The notes under the pieces were generated by a model. It ran no database searches, was not told the origin of the DNA, and saw nothing but the letters and a program-made list of their open reading frames with translations. Both the position numbers and the translations under genes were made by a program. From the NCBI RefSeq assembly GCF_901933205.1, contig NC_044573.1, positions 57,600,493 through 57,664,492 on the forward strand: a stretch of 64,000 nucleotides of DNA. Direction: 5' to 3'. This document shows, in pieces, positions 11,701-24,260 of this stretch (the first letter of the stretch is position 1; each line of letters begins with the position of its first letter). This DNA comes from Camarhynchus parvulus. Lineage: Eukaryota; Chordata; Aves; Passeriformes; Thraupidae.

Positions 11701-13693
11701 CTCAGCCATCTAAGATGGATATTGAAGAGGTTCTAGCAGATAAACAGACTGACAATAAAAGTCCCTAGAGAAACATTGACTTCCCACCATTTCTAAAGAA
11801 AAAACAGATTACAGAGAGCAACTGGTTGCACAGGTGGACCATCTTCAGCACACTATTTCAATCTCACTGTTGCCCCTGAAAAGAATGAATTCTGTTCTTC
11901 CCAAATAAGGCAAGTCATGGACAAGCGTAGGTTTGGTCAGGGAAGCACTAAATAAAACCAAAATTTTGTATTTTAAAACCAGATGCAAGAATACATTAGA
12001 AGTTTTCCTCTTGGCTGAAAATGTTCAGACTACATTTGAAAGAGAAAAGAACTGTGAATAAACAACCACACTCTGAGGCACTGTTGATCACTGATATCTT
12101 CATGGCAGCCTGGACTGAAGCTGCCCCTCAGACCCAGAGAGGAGAATGTTGTACAGCATTAGGAACTGCATGAATGAAAAATTGTCACCTCGCGAGTTAC
12201 AGTTCTTTCTGTGTGTTTTTCATTTGCTGGAAAAAAAGAATCTCACAGTTACTTGCTTATGGTCCATATTTTGAAAATGGGATGGGGAAGGATCGTCTGT
12301 CACCTTCTGCCCATTTGCTGTGTAAAAGCAAAAGCAGCAGATTCACAATGCATTATCTACTGTACTCCTGTCTCCACTCACTCATCAGCATCCACATCCC
12401 ATATGGGAGTATGAAGAGACTCCCTTTAAGCCCAATTTTAGCATGTAATCTACCCATGTTTTAAAAATGGATCGTTCTTTTTTTCATCTGAGTATATGCT
12501 GTAGGGAGGTTTTGGTCACTTTTCAGTTTCTGTTCAGCTTTTTAAAGTCTGGAATTAATCAGCAACCTGGGAAAAAGCAAAATTAGGATGCTTTGGAGCT
12601 AACTCAGTCATCACTTTGACAATGAAGCAGTGCCTGCTCTGACAACTTCCTACGCCTTCTGTCCTAAATACTTTCTCCACCACATTTTCTTCAAGGAAGT
12701 CATCTCATTTCATCAGTCCAATATAAACACGACTCCTCTCCTCCTTCTTAGGTCAGAGGGAAGTATTTAATGTGCTGGAACTTACCAGCACTAATTACTT
12801 GATTCTTGACAACAAAAATTTTGTCAGCAGAGCGAAATGGAGGAATCTTGTGCATGTTTAGAGTCATTAAATATGTACCCGGGCACCTTCATATCTACAA
12901 TTACCAATTAAGAAAATCCTGGCAGAGTACAGAGGAAGCTTGCAATCCAATTCTGTAAATATTCATCCACATGGGAAGGGCTGCACAGCTGAGTGGTCTC
13001 AGTGAGTTTACTGCCAATACCCATGTGCATAAAAAGTTCCCTACGTGCTTAAGCGCTTGCACGAATCCTAATCTTTGCCTGTGCTGTTTATAAGTGTCTG
13101 ATATGAAAAACAGTTCTGAGGCATTTCATCACTTGTCAGATTTTTGTAAATTATCCTAAGTTTTCATTATTCCAGTAGTTTCCATGTTTACATGTAGACA
13201 CAGCAGATAGGTCACGGTATTTGACTTTGCGCTTCTTTTTTAATTACTTTTGCTGACCAGGGACCCACTGTTGTTGAAACAGATGTTGCAGCCCAATAAT
13301 AGCTCTCAGCTGCCAAGAGCAAACTGTGGAACTCAGCCCTTGCCATGCAGAACAAATGAGTGCAATAAGGGGCCCATGAGCTCCAGACAGCAGAAACACT
13401 CTACAACATGTGTGTTTACCAGCTCTGTCTCAAGGCACATAAAATTTAGCATAGGCACATATTTCTCTTTCTCATTTAAAATATAACAAATGAGGAATTA
13501 TTTCTCAAAAATGCAGATAATGCCACAGAATGAACACATTCCTTTTGTTCCTTTGTCTTGCATATTTGTTTAACTTTAATCTCAATTTGGCTTTGAGTCA
13601 CATGCAGCACAGACAGGCTCTTCCAGACTTGAGAAGATCGAGCAAAACTCAACCTGAGCACTCAAATCCAGCTTCCAACCAGTCAGAAAACCA

Positions 13694-13743
13694 CAGAAGG
13701 AAATTATAACACTTGCTTTCAGAAGGAAACTATAACACTTGCT
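13694..13743. repeat. Tandem duplication, two 24-base copies
   Basis: CAGAAGGAAAYTATAACACT followed by TGCT occurs at 13,694-13,717 and again at 13,720-13,743, a period of 26. One base differs (T in the first copy, C in the second). It looks like a small local replication-slippage duplication. Confidence 0.9.
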
Positions 13744-15960
13744 CTCTATGACAAAAATTAATTAACTACTCTATAAACACACTGGCTTTTCTTTAGAACG
13801 ACTGAGGTAATCAGTCAAAGTGATGATGATCCTAAATCGATATCCTCTCCTCTATGATAACCAGACTCCCTTTCTTCTGTCTTACATATTAAATTATTAT
13901 TTCCCAGTCCAGTGTTTCTTTGTAACCTGCCTAAGTCCTTCATGCTATGTCTTTCACCTAAGAGTTAATCAGTACTATTAGTTCTTCTTCTGTGTAACTC
14001 ATTTCATAGCATTAATTTTACATAGATCAGGCACAGTGTTGATCTCTGGACATGCCTTTTTACCTGTTTGTCTTCCAACAAGAGCATTACTATCTTTCCT
14101 AGGTTGAATGGCTGAATGGTATATTAATTTATTCTTAGACATATTGCTATTGTAGAAAAATGCATTTCTGTAAAGATTTCTAGCTCATCTGCAAAAATAG
14201 GAGTGTGAGTAGACATGGCTATTTAACAACAGGAGAAAGCAGCCTTGAAAAAAATGATGCTTATGCAATGCTGGTGGAGAGAAAATTAGGGAACAGCTTA
14301 TGGTGTAACATGGTGTAAAATTCCAAAACAGACCAAGCACCCATAATTCATATAGTTACAAAAATCACATCCACACAAAGTCTCAGGTAAGGTTCAACTT
14401 AGGAAATTGTTCATTTTTTGGTATTTTAATTTATTTTGAATGTCACTGTAATTCATCCTAAAAACTTTTCTGGGATCCCAGCATTATTATTTAAAGCTAT
14501 CTGAAGTGTTTAAAGCAGGGTGAAGAAAGGCCACCCAACACAGACCTGGCTAAAGGGATAAATCCACCTTCCCATCATCTCTCCCCACCTCATCCCTTCT
14601 GCTGATGCAACCACAGCATGAATGGCTGCTTACAAAGGGTTTAGGCAGACCAGCAGCCTACCCTGGCTCACCCAAAGACCACCCAGTCTCTGAGGACAGC
14701 ATGAAAGGAGCACCAGCACAGGTAGCCAAAGGAACCATTCATGGGGACACCTTTCACTGCTAGGGTGTCCTTGGTGCTCAGCAGCAACAGAAACGAGCTG
14801 ATGAGAACTCAACTGAATGAGGAGTCTGCTGTTTTTTCTCATCCTCTGCAGCTGAAAGAAGATGGCAGAAATATTTGTATATCCACTAGGTCTGTGAGAG
14901 CCTGATTTCAATGGGCATTTGTGGGCCCAGTAAAAAAAGTATGAAAAGGTAAGGATATAGAACAAATATTGGCTCAAGAACCTTTCTCCAACATATGCAG
15001 TGGATAATTCTGTCTAGTAAACCAAGTACCTCATAGATTAAGTCTTGTTCAGTCCTGGTCCGAACAAAGCACAGTGGAACACAGAAGTCACACCCTCTCT
15101 GCTTCTGTTGACAAACACAGTTTTCCCTGCTCACAGTGAGCGGCAATGCTGCTCCAAAGATCATTTCTCAGCCTCACTGTTCTGATCATGTTTCAGTTGT
15201 CTCTCTTTGCCTCTCTGCCTCATCAAACAAGCTAGCAGGATTCATCTCACAGCCACTTGTCTTGAGTCAGTGCGCAGAGCTCAACTCTCCCCTAATCCCT
15301 CTGTTTTGAACTTTTTCATTTGTAAGCAACCACATCTGTGTGACTCCTGACATTGGGAAGAGTTTGCTCTAAACATCCACAATGTCAGTTAGTTTTCAGA
15401 CCTTTTCTTAAAACTCCTTTGCCCTTGTGCTTATGGCAGAAACCAGTGAGACTTCTGATGGTCTGAGACCTCTACTCAACTGTCTGACAGACCTGCTACC
15501 ACTTGTACTCCCTCTGCAGTGCCTTTATCCTGTGGTCCTTAGAACTCGATACCACATTCTTACGTTGGTGACAAAGTCTTACTTTTGTGACGAAGCCAAC
15601 CAAGGGTGCTCTTGCTTTACCCCAGACTTAAGCAGGAGTGAGCTCCAGATCAGTCAAATAATGTCGTGTAGTTTGTAGTAGCTTCCCAGGCAGAAGGTGC
15701 CTATGGATCCCTACAAGCCAGATCTCTTTCATCTAGTCCTATCTGCAGCTCCCAAAGCACGATGCATTCTCTTCAGAGGACAATGGCACTTAGACAAAAT
15801 TTTGAGACATTGGCATGGAAACAATCCCCACTCCATACTCTAAAATGGAAAGTTTTGAAATTAACTGTGGAACTTTCTGCTCATGCAACAATTTCTCCAC
15901 TCTTCTACAAAAAGGAGCAAACTCCTTTTGCTTGGGAATGACTGCATACACACATCCCCT

Positions 15961-16052
15961 GAAAGAAAAAGAGTTAGAGGAAGAAAGAAAAAGGAAGGAA
16001 GAAAGGAAGAAGGAGGAGAGAGGAAAGGAGGTAAAGAAAAGAAAAGAGAAAT
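15961..16052. repeat. Purine-rich low-complexity tract (GA/GGAA-rich)
   Basis: About 90 bases are almost free of pyrimidines on the plus strand. They consist of imperfect GAAA, GGAA and GAGGA units. The open frames on either strand here (Lys/Glu/Arg-rich on plus, Phe/Leu/Ser-rich on minus) are by-products of that composition. Confidence 0.85.
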
Positions 16053-17571
16053 TAAGAATATCCTGCATATATCTGAATGGCAGGAAAGCATTTGGGTCAT
16101 GTCTATAGCAGAGAGAATAAAGATCACATATCCAGAGACACAAAAACGTTACTCTTAAGACAGAAAGTATGATTCCTTTTTCTGTCCTAAAAGGAAAGAT
16201 ATCATTTGGCCTTCCTGCCAGCAAAGTAGACAAACGGTATTGCAGACATGTAGATAGCAAAACAGTTTGCCACTTTTATTTTGTTGATGGTTGCTGAGCA
16301 TGTGTGGGCTGGGTCCTGGAGCATCCCAGCAGATTGGCTACAGGCTCCTGGGGTGGGCAAGCAGAGAGAGATCAGCCTTGCATGCCAAGGTCGAGTGTTG
16401 GACTGTCATACAGAGTAGTTTAACACTGTAATCTTAGTCTAACAATAATTGGCCTACTGCTGGGGCAGTTTGACATGGATACCTGACTCTGCAGGCACAT
16501 TTCTTCAGTTTAAAAAGCGGTAAAGGATGTCAAGGGGAACGTAATGCAGCAAGATGGGGATGGGAATGGGAATCAGAGTAAAATATGAGGGCAAAAAATA
16601 CATACTAATTTTTGCTTTTTTCCATCTAATACACAGAGCTGCAGCAGCTTTTAGAGTATGTAACTTGTTTCTGCATATGTGGGCTTTTAAGGGCAATATG
16701 TGCTCTTTATGTACATGCACTGAACAATTAAAAATCCATGCATTCTTGTGCGTCTTCCCTATTAAAAGTGGATTAGAAATGAACTCAGCTTTCCTGCTTT
16801 GAGTGTAAGACAGTAACTAACTGAAGGCAATTATGAATAATTCTTCTTTACTGGCAAACTATTCCCTTAGTGTCTTCCTTGAGGCTTTTGTTTTTTTGGA
16901 GGGTCTTTTTTTTCCTGCTTGTGGAGCATCTGGAGGAGGTCAGTCCGGGAGCCAGATTTCAGCATGGAGAGTAGCACAAGGCTGTTAGAGGAAAGCAGTT
17001 TCCCTGTTCCTCAGAGAATTGTCTACATTCTTTTCTGCTACAGCTAGGTGTGCAGTCAGGCATTTTTATCATTCTTCCCTAGCACTGTATTACAGAACTT
17101 GTGAATTTTTATATTTTGAAATCTATCCTGTTTCCCTGGTGCTGTTCCATTCCCAGTTGCGGGTGTCCATGAACACATGTAATGAAACCCAGGAGATATT
17201 TTCAAGGACACTTGTTTTTCTTGCCTGAACTGCGCTCACAATTGTAAAACCTTCCTTTTCCCTCCTGGCTCTGCCATGGTTTCACAATACATAAGGAAAA
17301 CAGTGATTTAAAAGCATCTTTTCATTCCAGCATTTTCTTTGCCCTGCATGCCACGGCCAGCCAGCAAAAAAAAGCCAGAATTCTGAGTTTTTCCACCAGA
17401 AGCAAGCTCCAAGACCACTCTTAATTGCAGAGAAGGACTGAGAAGAAAGAAGCCAACATTTCAACTAGAGGTAAAATCCCTCAGTTAGGTAAGAGGGGCA
17501 TTTCCTTCAGGAATTTTGGTGAAGGTTGTCTTTTAGGCATAGTAACAAGGAAATGAAATGGTTCATCAAGA

Positions 17572-18317
17572 ATAAGGTGGCAAAGGGTCCTGCACTTGGG
17601 TCCCAACAATCCCAGGCAGACCTATACACTGGAGTGGTAGAAAAATCCTTGGGGTGCTGGTTGACAGTAGCTGAACATGAGCCAGCAGTGTGCCTGGGGG
17701 ACCAAGAAGGTCAATGGCATCCTGGCCTGTATCAGCAACAGTGTGGCCAGCAGGAGCAGGGCAGTCATTGTCCCTCTGTACTCCACACTGTTGGGGCTAC
17801 GCCTCAAGTGCTGTGTCCAGTTTTGGGCCCCTCAAAACAAGGAAGAAATCAAGGTGCTGGAGTGTGTTAGAGGACAACAGAGCTGCAGAAGGGTCTGGAG
17901 AGTAAGTCTTATAAGGAGAGTCTGAGTGAGCTGGGGTTGGTTGGCCTGGAGGAAAGGAGGCTCAGGGACGTTCTTATCACTCACTACTGCTGCCTGAAAG
18001 GAGGGTGTAGCCAGGTGGGGGGTTAGCCTCTTCTCCCAGGTAACAAGTGATGGGATGAGAAGAAATGGCCTCAAGCTTCATGAGGAGACGTTCAGGTTGG
18101 ACTTCAGGAACAAACAACTGCTTCACTGAAAGGGTAATTAAGCATCGGAATAGACTGCCCTGAGAGACGGTGGAGTCACCATCTCTGGAAGCGTTCAAGA
18201 AAGACTGGATGTGATGTGGTTTAGTTGAGATGGTGGTTCTTAGTCAAAGGTTGTGTTCAGTGATCTTGGAGGTCTTTTCCAGCCTTAAAGATTCTATGAT
18301 TCTATGCTATTCTAAGA
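17572..18317 (+). mobile_element. CR1 LINE fragment, 5'-truncated, plus orientation, with end of ORF2
   Basis: This 0.75 kb CR1 copy ends in the family's hallmark GATTCTATGATTCTATG (from 18,291). From about 17,677 to 17,925 the frame still encodes the C-terminal part of the CR1 ORF2 polyprotein, beyond the reverse-transcriptase core. Recognisable residues include MSQQCA at the start, [15 protein letters not shown], and CVQFWAPQ near residues 46-53. The frame then breaks. The 3' UTR phrases (GTTCAGGTTGGACTTCAGGA near 18,090 and GGAGGTCTTTTCCAGCCTTA near 18,266) are close to the family consensus, so this copy is only moderately old. It lacks the endonuclease and most of the polymerase and cannot move. 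The left edge is approximate. Confidence 0.96.
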
Positions 18318-20703
18318 AAATTCTGTAGGATTTCCACCCACCTCCACCCCCCTCCTCCAGTGCCCATCAAGTAAATGTTTTTATGAACCAACTATTTTTT
18401 CGTATTAGAAGTGACTAGATCTAAAGAACATGTAGGCCTGGGGCAATGCAGAGTTATGTGAAAGTTGATAATAGAAAGTAAGGGAAAAGAGAGACTCAAA
18501 GACAAGATGAGGATAGTAGATAGGATGCCAACTGTTTATGTGGTATATGCCTGGTGGAAGCCAATGGGTCTTTCAAAATTTATCTAAACCATTTTTATTG
18601 GATTTTTGAATTAAATTAAACAAGGCTTGTTTTGTTTTGGGGAAGGCACACTAAACTCATTGTCTCCATCATATCAGCAGGATTAATCATAATTAAAATT
18701 TAAACATGAGAGATAGTCTCATATTAATTCTTGGAAAAATGATGTGCAGTTTTCCCTTCTGAAAACGGAAGTGTTGTACCCACATCTATTAATAAGTTTC
18801 TGTTGCACAGAGACACAGCATAGCAAAGGGGCTTCTTTTTTCTCTTCTACAGATCTCCCACAATAGCCTGTCCAGCAGAACCACAGCCATCCCCCTGCAT
18901 TTTGGTTGTGCTGTTATGTCCACAGAGGGAGAGCCACGCTCAGGTATTGCCTTGCCCAGGCACACCATGTGGGGAATAATGACATTAATCAATACTACCA
19001 TCCAGGAAAGAGCTGAGAATAAAATATGGCAAGAGGGTCCAAAGCTCACCCAAGAGGAGGTTTCAGCGTGCTGTCTGCTGCCCTGGGCTGCCCTCTGAAG
19101 GCCGAAGCTAAATCCACAGCCCTGGAGGAAAAGAATTGGTCTGGCCCCGAGCACATTACTTGGAATGAAACTCCAAAGTTTTGCTGCTGGGGAACACTGG
19201 AAAAACAAAACTAGGAGAGTGTAATTTGCAAAAGTTTTCAAGGTAAAAAAAGATAGCCTGAGGGGCCCTGTATGTGGGGCAGCTGCTCCCTGTCCCCACA
19301 TAAAAAAACCCCCCTGCAACTCCAAAGAAAAGTGAAATATCAAAACCTGTTTGCCTGATATACACTTTTAAAAAATTGATTGTAGACATTGTGAAAACAA
19401 GGATTACTTTAAAGAAAATGTTGGCACTTAATTAGTAAGTTAAGTTGCACCATTCTGCTTCTTGTCAGCTTGAGGCTAAGAACAAGTTGGCACTTTATAA
19501 GAAAATCTGACTCGTACTGCCCTGACACTGTCCTTCCCTATGAGTGCATTGCAGAGGAATATCAACTGTCCACTCCACAGCAGGTACAGGCCTCTTGGTT
19601 CCTACCTACCTGAACACATCTATAGCAGGGCTTTGTGCATGCTTACCGTGTTTACTCTTCATATTCATTCAAAGCTTTCTTCATTCATGTTTCTCCTTAT
19701 TCACATCTGAAAAAATAAAACATTTCAGCAACAGTTTGCTCGTCATGAGGAGGGGAAACAAAAGCACACATGTTTCAGCAGATATCACACAGGCTTATCC
19801 GCAGCCCACATTGCTGACCAGCTATTCCACACGATTAGAAACATGATTGAAACCATTAGTCCTGTTTTAATGAACTCCATGTGCAACTTGAGTTTTTTCT
19901 CTTAGAAAAAATGTCTATCATCATAATCGTACACAACATAATTGAGATAAATCCCAGTTTGGGCCATTTCTCAAATTGTTGGTTTAAGAGAATCCTTTCT
20001 TAAAAGACATTTGTGAAAAATAAATACAATTACATATACATTATTGGTTCTGCTTATTGCTTCCAGTAGGCATTAGGAAACACATGTGCATTTGTGTTCA
20101 TTTATGCAGTGATGCTCACAGCTACAGTGAATTATGGCATGTTACAGCCTCGAGTGTACTCTGAACCCAACTGCTTTCTCAGCCTGATTTCCTAAGGAAA
20201 TGAGTCTTATATCAACATGAGATACTTCAATAACTTCTGGGCCCTTTGGCCTACATCAGCTAAATTTGACAAAGGTGATAGAGATCTCAGAGGTAGCAAA
20301 GCTCCCACTGTTGTAGGAAAACAGGTGGCAGGCTAAAAGGAAAATCTATTAACACCCTCATACTGAGTATGCTGAGGCATGACTTTGCTCCATATTGGAC
20401 TTCAGAGCATCCACAAAGAAAGCCCAAATCCTGGGTTAAGCACCCAGTCTATTAGAAAACCCATCCTGAGTTTTGTGAACTACCTGCTCTTGTTGAAAAT
20501 GAGCTATGAACTTTCTTCTGGTGTGCTCTACAACAAAGCCCTTTTTTTCTCCATTAATTTATCTGCCAAAATAAGATTTCTACAGTTTATTTGTACCTAT
20601 TTTGCACAGCCTGTAGGATTAAACTAGTATTTCTGTGTCTGCACTATGTAGATGAAACTAAGGTGCAGAGAAGTTATATATGTGTTCCCTTATGTTTCTA
20701 ATA

Positions 20704-20767
20704 TTTGACACAGAAACTGGATCACAAGCTAGTGATTTTTGACACAGAAACTGGATCACAAGCTAGT
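20704..20767. repeat. Tandem duplication, two identical 30-base copies, period 34
   Basis: The segment starting TTTGACACAGAAACTGGATC occurs at 20,704-20,733 and again, identical over 30 bases, at 20,738-20,767. Four bases separate the copies. Identity of both copies implies a recent slippage or repair-mediated duplication. Confidence 0.93.
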
Positions 20768-23438
20768 CTTTTCTGTCAAGTACAAGGATTTAAGCCTGTA
20801 TGCTTAAAAAAATTATGCAGAAAAAGTAAACCTTTAGAAAAGCCTCAAATATTTCTGGATTGAAAAAAGTCTCCTATTAGTGTTTGCCCATGTGGATGCA
20901 ATTTTACTTCCTCTCCAGTCCCATCAATTCTGATAGCAATTCACTGCACAAAACAAAACAGTTTGAGGTACGTTTTATCTATACTTTCAAATGAAGGGTC
21001 TAGCTACTCACCGGTGTACACTACTGGTGAACTAAACCTTCTTGTTTTAACCCTAAAAACACTACAGTCTATGGTACTGTCTGAGGCTGACAGGTTCTTC
21101 CCCATCTGAATCCCAAGGCAGAGGAACTTTGATCAGAGGAGCAATATCCCAGTTGGTGGGAAACACAAAACAGGATCCTGCATTTTCTCTGCCCGCTGTT
21201 ATTTTGTGGACTAGTATGGGGTACTAACATGCCAATCAACAAATGTTATAAACAGCAGTTACAAGTCATGGAGCCTATATGACAACATGAAGCCTGGTGG
21301 AAGCTAAAGTAAGACTCTCTTTCATGGAGTATGGACCTTGATCTGAATGTCTAAATAAAACAAGCTTGAATTTCTCTGTTTTCAGTAGGATATTCTTTTT
21401 TCCTTCCTGTGTTACAAAAATAAATAACTTTGCAAAAGGAAACTATGTGTAGATAGCAGAGTCTTTACTGACAGCTGAGGAGGGTGACATGCCTGTAACT
21501 GTCTCTTAGTAGCCTACAGGTATAATGTTTGACATGTGAGGGCACAAATGAGTTCAGCTGCACATAAAAATTCTCCCTTAGTTAAGGTGCAATGACCATT
21601 GAGAAAGAAGCACTGTGACCAAAGCTTTGCACTTGTCAGCTGAGTATCTTGACCTTAAGAACTTGAAAAAATATTTCATCCGCAGTAGATAATCTGTCAG
21701 AAGATATTTATAATTCAGCATTTAACCTATTTTTTAAATTACCATGACTTGAATTGCATTGACTCAAACTGAGATGAGGCCCAGATGCCAGGCACTGTAC
21801 AAACACCTAATAAGAAACTGCGACTGCTTTAACTCACACATATCCTGATCCTGCAAATATTTAGGACTGTGTTTAACTTAACTACTGTCAGTATTAATGG
21901 AGTTGCTCAGAGAACTAAAGATAAAGAGACCAACAAGAGCCAGAGATTTAGAGACTGAAGTGTTTAGGTGTCTAATTCCCAATGGTCTCAAGATTTAATG
22001 TGCATCTGACCTTATACAACTTACTGATTTTAACAATTTTAAGCAGACTCAAAGTAGGTGAACACATTCACTTCCTTGTCTTCCATACCACTGAAAAGCT
22101 ATTTCCAAAATAACCCTTTTAAAATGTCTCTGCATTAGCTTATATGTTAATTTTTAACTGAAGCACCAAAAATATCTGAATTGCACTTAGGTGCAATTTT
22201 CTTCAGCTTCTTTGAGGACATGGTGCAGTCATATCCCTAATGCCATTTGCCCAGCCCTCCATGTCTTGAGATCTGTTGGTTACTTTTCAAGTGAATGAAA
22301 CGCTGCTCTGTTCTACTGTGCTTATCATTACCCAAAGGAAATACCTTTGTTGCACTGAGGCATCGGGCAGGAGAGAGGCTCTCCCTTGCTACAGCCACTG
22401 CCCATAGCAGTATTTCAAAGATCAATGTTGATTAAGAGAGAGGAGACATTTCTTTCTGTTCTCCAATTCTCATTCCCCCCTCTCCTTTCTGGTGAGGCTG
22501 CAGGCTGAAGTCCCCCTGCTAGCCACATTCCCCCCTGTTTGCTTCCTCTCTTCTCTCACTTTTTAAAAAATAGAGTTTTCTTTCAAGTCCTCTACAGTTA
22601 CAGTATTTTGGCCATCAAAGTCCCCTCCCAGCCATTTTCATTTACCTTGTGACTCTGACCCTTTGTAAGGCTGAGGATTTTCAGAGTAAACCGATCCCCG
22701 AGGTCCCCAAGGATGTTATTCTCATTTATTCACTCAGCCCTTTGAATGGAGCAGCCTGGGGTTGGCAGCGGTTCAGCAGCCCTGCATTCAGAGAGCACAC
22801 AATCCTTTTTCTTTCAGGGGCCTTTCAAAATAAGGTCCAAGGTTTGCCGAGGAGCTTGAAGGTCTGTCAGTCATGCAGCAAGTTACATTTCATTCCCAGC
22901 CACCACTGAAAGTGAAGAGCAGAGAAGGGATAAGAGCAAGAAGCCCACAGTGAATCAAAAGGAGGATCCCTCAGACTGTGCCTTCCTTGCCAGTGTGGCA
23001 TGCTCTGGGGACATCTGTGTCTGCTGCCACTGGGCCCCCCACCAACCTGGCAAGGGCCCTGAGCCCCAGGAGCAGGGCAGAGCGTGGCCCCTACAGGAAC
23101 AGCTGTACAATGGTCACCCCCTTTCTCCAGGTGCTCTGTGGGCTAAGGGAACACCTCAAGTGCCATCTGTGCATCCACTGGCGGTCATTACCTCTGACAG
23201 CTGGCCCTCCTTTTCGGGAGGGAAAAGGCCCCTTCTTTGCATTTTCATTGCAAAATGTTTGGGAATTGTCCCCTGGGACTGATAAGACAGAGACACGTCT
23301 GTAAGTGTCCCAGAGGGAGGGAGGGCTATAGGAAAAGGCTCATGGTTATGTACCACTGTACCTGCCAACTGGTGTGTCACAAACGGCTAAAATTACCAGC
23401 CGGTCAATTATCTGATTAAAGAGAGCCTTTCATTTGTG

Positions 23439-23441
<3 letters not shown>

Positions 23442-23475
<34 letters not shown>

Positions 23476-23514
23476 AGAAAGAGAGAAAAAAAAAGAAAAA
23501 GGAAAGAAAAAACA
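23442..23514. repeat. A32 homopolymer followed by A/G-rich tract
   Basis: Thirty-two uninterrupted A residues (23,442-23,473) are followed by about 40 bases of A with G interruptions. I looked upstream for a processed-gene body or SINE that would make this a poly(A) tail and could not identify one. The sequence left of it (22,950-23,440) is GC-rich and matches nothing I know. CR1 elements do not end in poly(A), so this is most likely simple-sequence expansion. Confidence 0.9.
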
Positions 23515-23869
23515 AATCCTGGCTGAAAGCAATACCTTTACTAGGTTACCAAACTTAGTAGACATTGCGTTCTTTACGTTTTTACTTTTGGCAGTGATGA
23601 ACAGCAGAGTTTAAAAAAAAATCAAGGAACTTGGGGAGAATAAATATTTTGCATTAATCAAACATTTTTCTACATCTCATTCCTCTAACACACCATGTTC
23701 TCATTTATCTCACTTTTCACAAAAAGGCCTTATATTTTAAAAGAAAGAATGACTGCTCATTTTACATATTTCCATTTTAGTTCAACTGATTAAATAAGGA
23801 ACCTTCTCCAGGAAAGTTATTCAGGTTTCATTAGTTTACAGTTGCCTTGGAATCCCTTTGAATTACAGC

Positions 23870-24260
23870 GAGCATAAATTAACATTCTGTCAGCTAACAT
23901 CAGAAGTACCTCTTTAAGGCTCCTGGACTCAACAACGGCTGCTAAGGTTTGGGAATAAATGTACGATGTGCCGGGGCTTCACCAGCTGGTTAATGACCTG
24001 CCGCAGTAGTTATAGGGCCCAAGACGAAGCTGAGGAAGATTAGTTAATCTGGCCAGTCACTGGTGTGCTGGCTCAGAGTGCTGAGCAGCGTGGAGTGCAT
24101 GATTGTAAACTTTATTGTTTGACCTCTGCTGAATTAGGAGCTGGGGTTTTGGGGAGGGAGAGAGGGAGGGGGCTTAATGTTTTATTAATAACGTTTCCAG
24201 CGTTTATCCTTTCCTGTTTGAGTAACTGAAAAGGTAATTTCCAAACACAGGAGTCAGCAA
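23870..24260. promoter_or_regulatory. Candidate conserved non-coding regulatory block
   Basis: This stretch is free of simple repeats up to the G-rich run near 24,150. It retains about nine CpG dinucleotides in a neighbourhood where CpG is rare. It also packs homeodomain-like TAAT cores (GGTTAATGACC, TTAGTTAATC, TTTATTAATAACG) and a forkhead-like GTAAAC/TTGTTT pair near 24,105-24,120. CpG retention and dense TAAT cores are common in vertebrate developmental enhancers. This is inference only: no alignment was available, and motif cores this short occur by chance. Confidence 0.25.

Larger units (their letters stand above)
7090..17570. other. Unique non-coding DNA, 10.5 kb
   Basis: This is a long stretch with no recognised gene. 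Short open frames (for example 8480-8830, 8792-9106, 9214-9531, 10457-10822, 14630-14977 and 15790-16260) were read and none resembles a known protein. Embedded items of note are listed separately: a recursive-splicing-type site (8,707-8,730), a tandem duplication (13,694-13,743) and a purine-rich tract (15,961-16,052). A moderately GC-rich patch lies at about 10,580-10,860 with no identifiable function. The block around 12,780-13,020 is low in simple repeats and might contain conserved regulatory sequence, but I cannot test that here. Confidence 0.5.

Noticed and set aside
17622..17807. Minus-strand frame with a hydrophobic stretch resembling a membrane segment
   Set aside because: It is antisense to the ORF2 end of the CR1 at 17,572-18,317.
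22950..23473. A retroposed gene copy ending in the A32 run
   Set aside because: No recognisable coding body, no target-site duplication seen, and an A-rich interrupted tract follows. Simple-sequence expansion is sufficient.
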